From NCBI GenBank assembly GCA_017656385.1, contig JACDNX010000008.1:1-64000 (forward strand): a DNA stretch of 64,000 bases. Reading direction: 5' to 3'. Made by a program: the position numbers and the translations under genes. Shown one piece after another: positions 62,368-64,000 of this stretch (position 1 is its first letter; each line of letters starts with the position of its first letter). The stretch comes from Thermodesulfobacterium sp. (GTDB lineage: Bacteria > Desulfobacterota > Thermodesulfobacteria > Thermodesulfobacteriales > Thermodesulfobacteriaceae). The notes under the pieces were generated by a model, which made no database searches, was not told the origin of the DNA, and worked only from the letters and a program-made list of their open reading frames with translations.

Positions 62368-62425
62368 TTTGGTTTTAGGGGTAAAATTGGGAAATAAAAG
62401 TTAAAGAATAGAGAAATGGTGGATT

Positions 62426-63004
62426 ATGATTTTACTTCATATATGTTGTGGACCCTGTAGCCTTTATATAATAGATTATTTTAGGGAAAAACAACTATCC
62501 TTTGTAGGCTATTTTTATAATCCCAATATTCACCCCTATAAAGAATTTCGTCAGAGAATAAGAGCCTTGGAAGAGGTTCAGAAAATAAAAGATTTTGAAA
62601 TTATCTGGGATAAGGAATACGGACTTAGAAAATTTATCGGAGAAACTTTTATGTATTGGGATAAACCAGGCAAGAGATGTGAAAGGTGTTATTTTATGAG
62701 ACTTAAGGCCACGGTTAAAAAAGCTCTGGAAATAAAAGCTGATGCATTTACCACCACCATGATTTACAGCGTCCATCAGAATCACGAGCTTATTAAAGCT
62801 ATTGCAGAAGACCTAAGTTATCGCTACAAAGTTCCGTTTTTTTATGAGGATTTTAGAGCCGGATATAAATATGGACAAGAGATTGCTAAGAGTTTGAATA
62901 TTTACAGACAGGGTTATTGTGGTTGTATATTTAGCGAAGAAGAAAGGTATTATAAAAAAAGAAGAAAAGAACTATTAAAAGAACTTAAAAATTCTAAAAG
63001 CTAA
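62426..63004 (+). CDS. queH: Epoxyqueuosine reductase QueH
   Basis: QueH reduces epoxyqueuosine to queuosine in tRNA; it is the non-B12 alternative to QueG. The 192-residue protein has HICCGPCSLY near the start and CERCYFMR plus CGCIFSEEERY later, the cysteine set of this DUF208 family. It overlaps the MoaE-like gene by four bases at the ends. Confidence 0.9.
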   Translation: MILLHICCGPCSLYIIDYFREKQLSFVGYFYNPNIHPYKEFRQRIRALEEVQKIKDFEIIWDKEYGLRKFIGETFMYWDKPGKRCERCYFMRLKATVKKALEIKADAFTTTMIYSVHQNHELIKAIAEDLSYRYKVPFFYEDFRAGYKYGQEIAKSLNIYRQGYCGCIFSEEERYYKKRRKELLKELKNSKS

Positions 63005-63360
63005 TGGTATTTTTTCATTTCATCAATAATAAAAGCCAGAGCCAAAAAGGCTTCTTTCCTGTGCCTTGCAAAAACAGCGATTGAAGCAACCCTTTCTCCA
63101 ACTTCAAGAAAACCTGTTTCGTGAAAAATAACCACCTCTAAAAGATCGTATTTTTTAATAGCTTCATCTCTTATCTCTTTTAATTTTTCTATAACCACCT
63201 CCTCCACATTCAATCCCTTTGCGGGAACCCTCTTCCCTCCTTTAATATCGTACTCCCTCACGAACCCGTTAAATTCAACTATACATCCATACCTTCCCTT
63301 AAGAGACTGGGCTAAGGTTTCTTTCTTATCAAGGTATTCCTGATAGTTTCTAAAAATCAT
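63001..63360 (-). CDS. MoaE-like molybdopterin synthase subunit, short
   Basis: A 119-residue protein from the ATG at 63360; a TTG at 63375 is possible. The MoaE pattern is visible: CIVEFNGFVREY, VEEVVIEKLKEIRDEA, VVIFHETGFLEVGERVASIAVFARHRKEAF. The C-terminus stops at IDEMKKYH, so the usual FWK segment with its catalytic Lys is missing, and HR-x-G is HETG. It may still act, or may be a divergent member. MoaD would be needed and is not here. Confidence 0.7.
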   Translation of the reverse strand: MIFRNYQEYLDKKETLAQSLKGRYGCIVEFNGFVREYDIKGGKRVPAKGLNVEEVVIEKLKEIRDEAIKKYDLLEVVIFHETGFLEVGERVASIAVFARHRKEAFLALAFIIDEMKKYH

Positions 63361-63378
63361 TTTCTTAACCGCCAAAAT

Positions 63379-64000
63379 TTAAAATCCGGTTTTTATAAGG
63401 AGTGCTCCTTTATCTTCAACCTTTTTCTCCACTTCTTTTCTTACCTCAACTGCAACGAGTACGGGAATTACCTCTTTTTTAAGAAGATAAGCAAGTATGT
63501 CAGCTCTTTCCACTGAACGCTCAACATCCTGTTCGTGCAAACTGTAGAACACCTCCACCGCTAAAAGAACCTCTTTCTTAGTGGATTTTAACATTCCGCT
63601 TACTAACAGGTCAAGCTGAAACACAGATAATTTTTGTTCCTCAGTAATTAAACCCTCGTCCTCTGCGGATTCAAGAAGTGGCAAAATTTCTTCAAAGTTA
63701 ACGAGTTTGCTTTTTCTAAGCAGTCTGCCAAAGTATGCGTAGTATTTTTCTCTTATCGTTCTCTCAAACTCCCTGCCTTTAAATCTACCAAATTCTCCCT
63801 TTAAATAAGCCACATCCTTTTTTAATACAGCCACATCCTGTTTAAGTACGGCTACATCCTGCTTTAATACAGCTACATCTTCCTTTAATACGGCTACATC
63901 CTCCTCAATTTTTCCGACCCTCTTTTCCAACTTCCTTACACTCTCAAACAGTTTTTCAATTTTTCTCGGCAGTTCTATTAGCTCGGTGGTTAGAATAATT
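63379..64000 (-). CDS. Coiled-coil protein of unknown function (5' end beyond window)
   Basis: The minus-strand frame is open to the right edge, so the N-terminus is outside. After KIEKLFESVRKLEKRVGKIE comes a run of five DVAVLK-type heptads, a coiled coil. The C-terminal domain (KSTKKEVLLAVEVF, then RADILAYLLKKEVIPVLVAVEV) recalls the PD-(D/E)XK-like DUF3782 type found in thermophiles. No function is known. It ends 18 bases before the MoaE-like gene ATG. Confidence 0.72.
   Translation of the reverse strand, partial: IILTTELIELPRKIEKLFESVRKLEKRVGKIEEDVAVLKEDVAVLKQDVAVLKQDVAVLKKDVAYLKGEFGRFKGREFERTIREKYYAYFGRLLRKSKLVNFEEILPLLESAEDEGLITEEQKLSVFQLDLLVSGMLKSTKKEVLLAVEVFYSLHEQDVERSVERADILAYLLKKEVIPVLVAVEVRKEVEKKVEDKGALLIKTGF
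63811..63905 (-). repeat. Tandem 21-base repeat coding for heptads
   Basis: Four to five units of about TACRGCYACATCCTSYTTTAA (plus strand) encode DVAVLKQ/E heptads. Near-identity at the DNA level suggests recent unit expansion in the coding frame. Confidence 0.75.

Noticed and set aside
63811-63905. CRISPR-like repeats
   Set aside because: The units are adjacent with no spacers and code for heptads in frame.

Overview
The window looks like chromosomal DNA from a thermophilic, anaerobic, Gram-negative bacterium with a very AT-rich genome. The outer-membrane porin, Kdo synthesis (kdsA, kdsC), LptC and a lipopolysaccharide core cluster show a Gram-negative envelope. NiFe-hydrogenase maturation genes, a selenocysteine formate dehydrogenase, futalosine-route menaquinone synthesis (mqnE) and two TauE-type exporters fit a hydrogen- or formate-using sulfur-compound metaboliser. 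Thermodesulfobacteriota (Thermodesulfobacterium or Caldimicrobium type) is my best guess. It is an inference from gene content and base composition, not a measured placement.

Layout. 1-6.7 kb: a partial porin, hypB-hypE-hypA, then on the minus strand a hydrogenase protease downstream of a sigma-54 response regulator and its histidine kinase. 6.7-14.2 kb: two blocks of TauE-type exporters, small membrane proteins, an ion/anion transporter and universal stress proteins. The first block has a candidate sigma-54 promoter with two upstream dyads lying next to the divergent regulator genes. 14.2-20.9 kb: birA, tRNA-Ser(CGA), a CBS-GGDEF protein, tadA, an IspH fused to a membrane domain, radC, lptC, kdsC and kdsA. 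21-26.6 kb: a radical SAM protein and a trehalose operon (fused otsA-otsB, a DUF5752-like gene, treT). 26.7-36.2 kb: housekeeping genes (argG, transaldolase, PAP2 phosphatase, lipid glycosyltransferase, radA, hisF, fmdB, sirtuin, cutA, moeA). 36.5-43 kb: a formate dehydrogenase operon: fdhA with an in-frame TGA read as selenocysteine, fdhB, fdhE, and a MoeA fused to a periplasmic-binding-like domain. 43-51.7 kb: a YihY membrane protein, trmB, a TPR protein, ilvE, a stand-alone RecB-type nuclease domain, an AddB-like nuclease and mqnE. 51.7-58.1 kb: a lipopolysaccharide core/kinase glycosyltransferase cluster that includes a protein with two kinase-like domains. 58.1-64 kb: small genes, a toxin-antitoxin locus with a frameshifted PIN toxin, mtaB, a CDP-alcohol phosphatidyltransferase, queH, a MoaE-like gene and a partial coiled-coil gene with heptad DNA repeats.

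Working together: the hyp genes and protease mature NiFe hydrogenase. MoeA, the MoeA fusion, FdhE and the MoaE-like protein serve the molybdenum/tungsten cofactor of formate dehydrogenase. MqnE supplies the menaquinone branch. The envelope genes build and modify LPS. No CRISPR array, insertion sequence, rRNA or prophage was seen.
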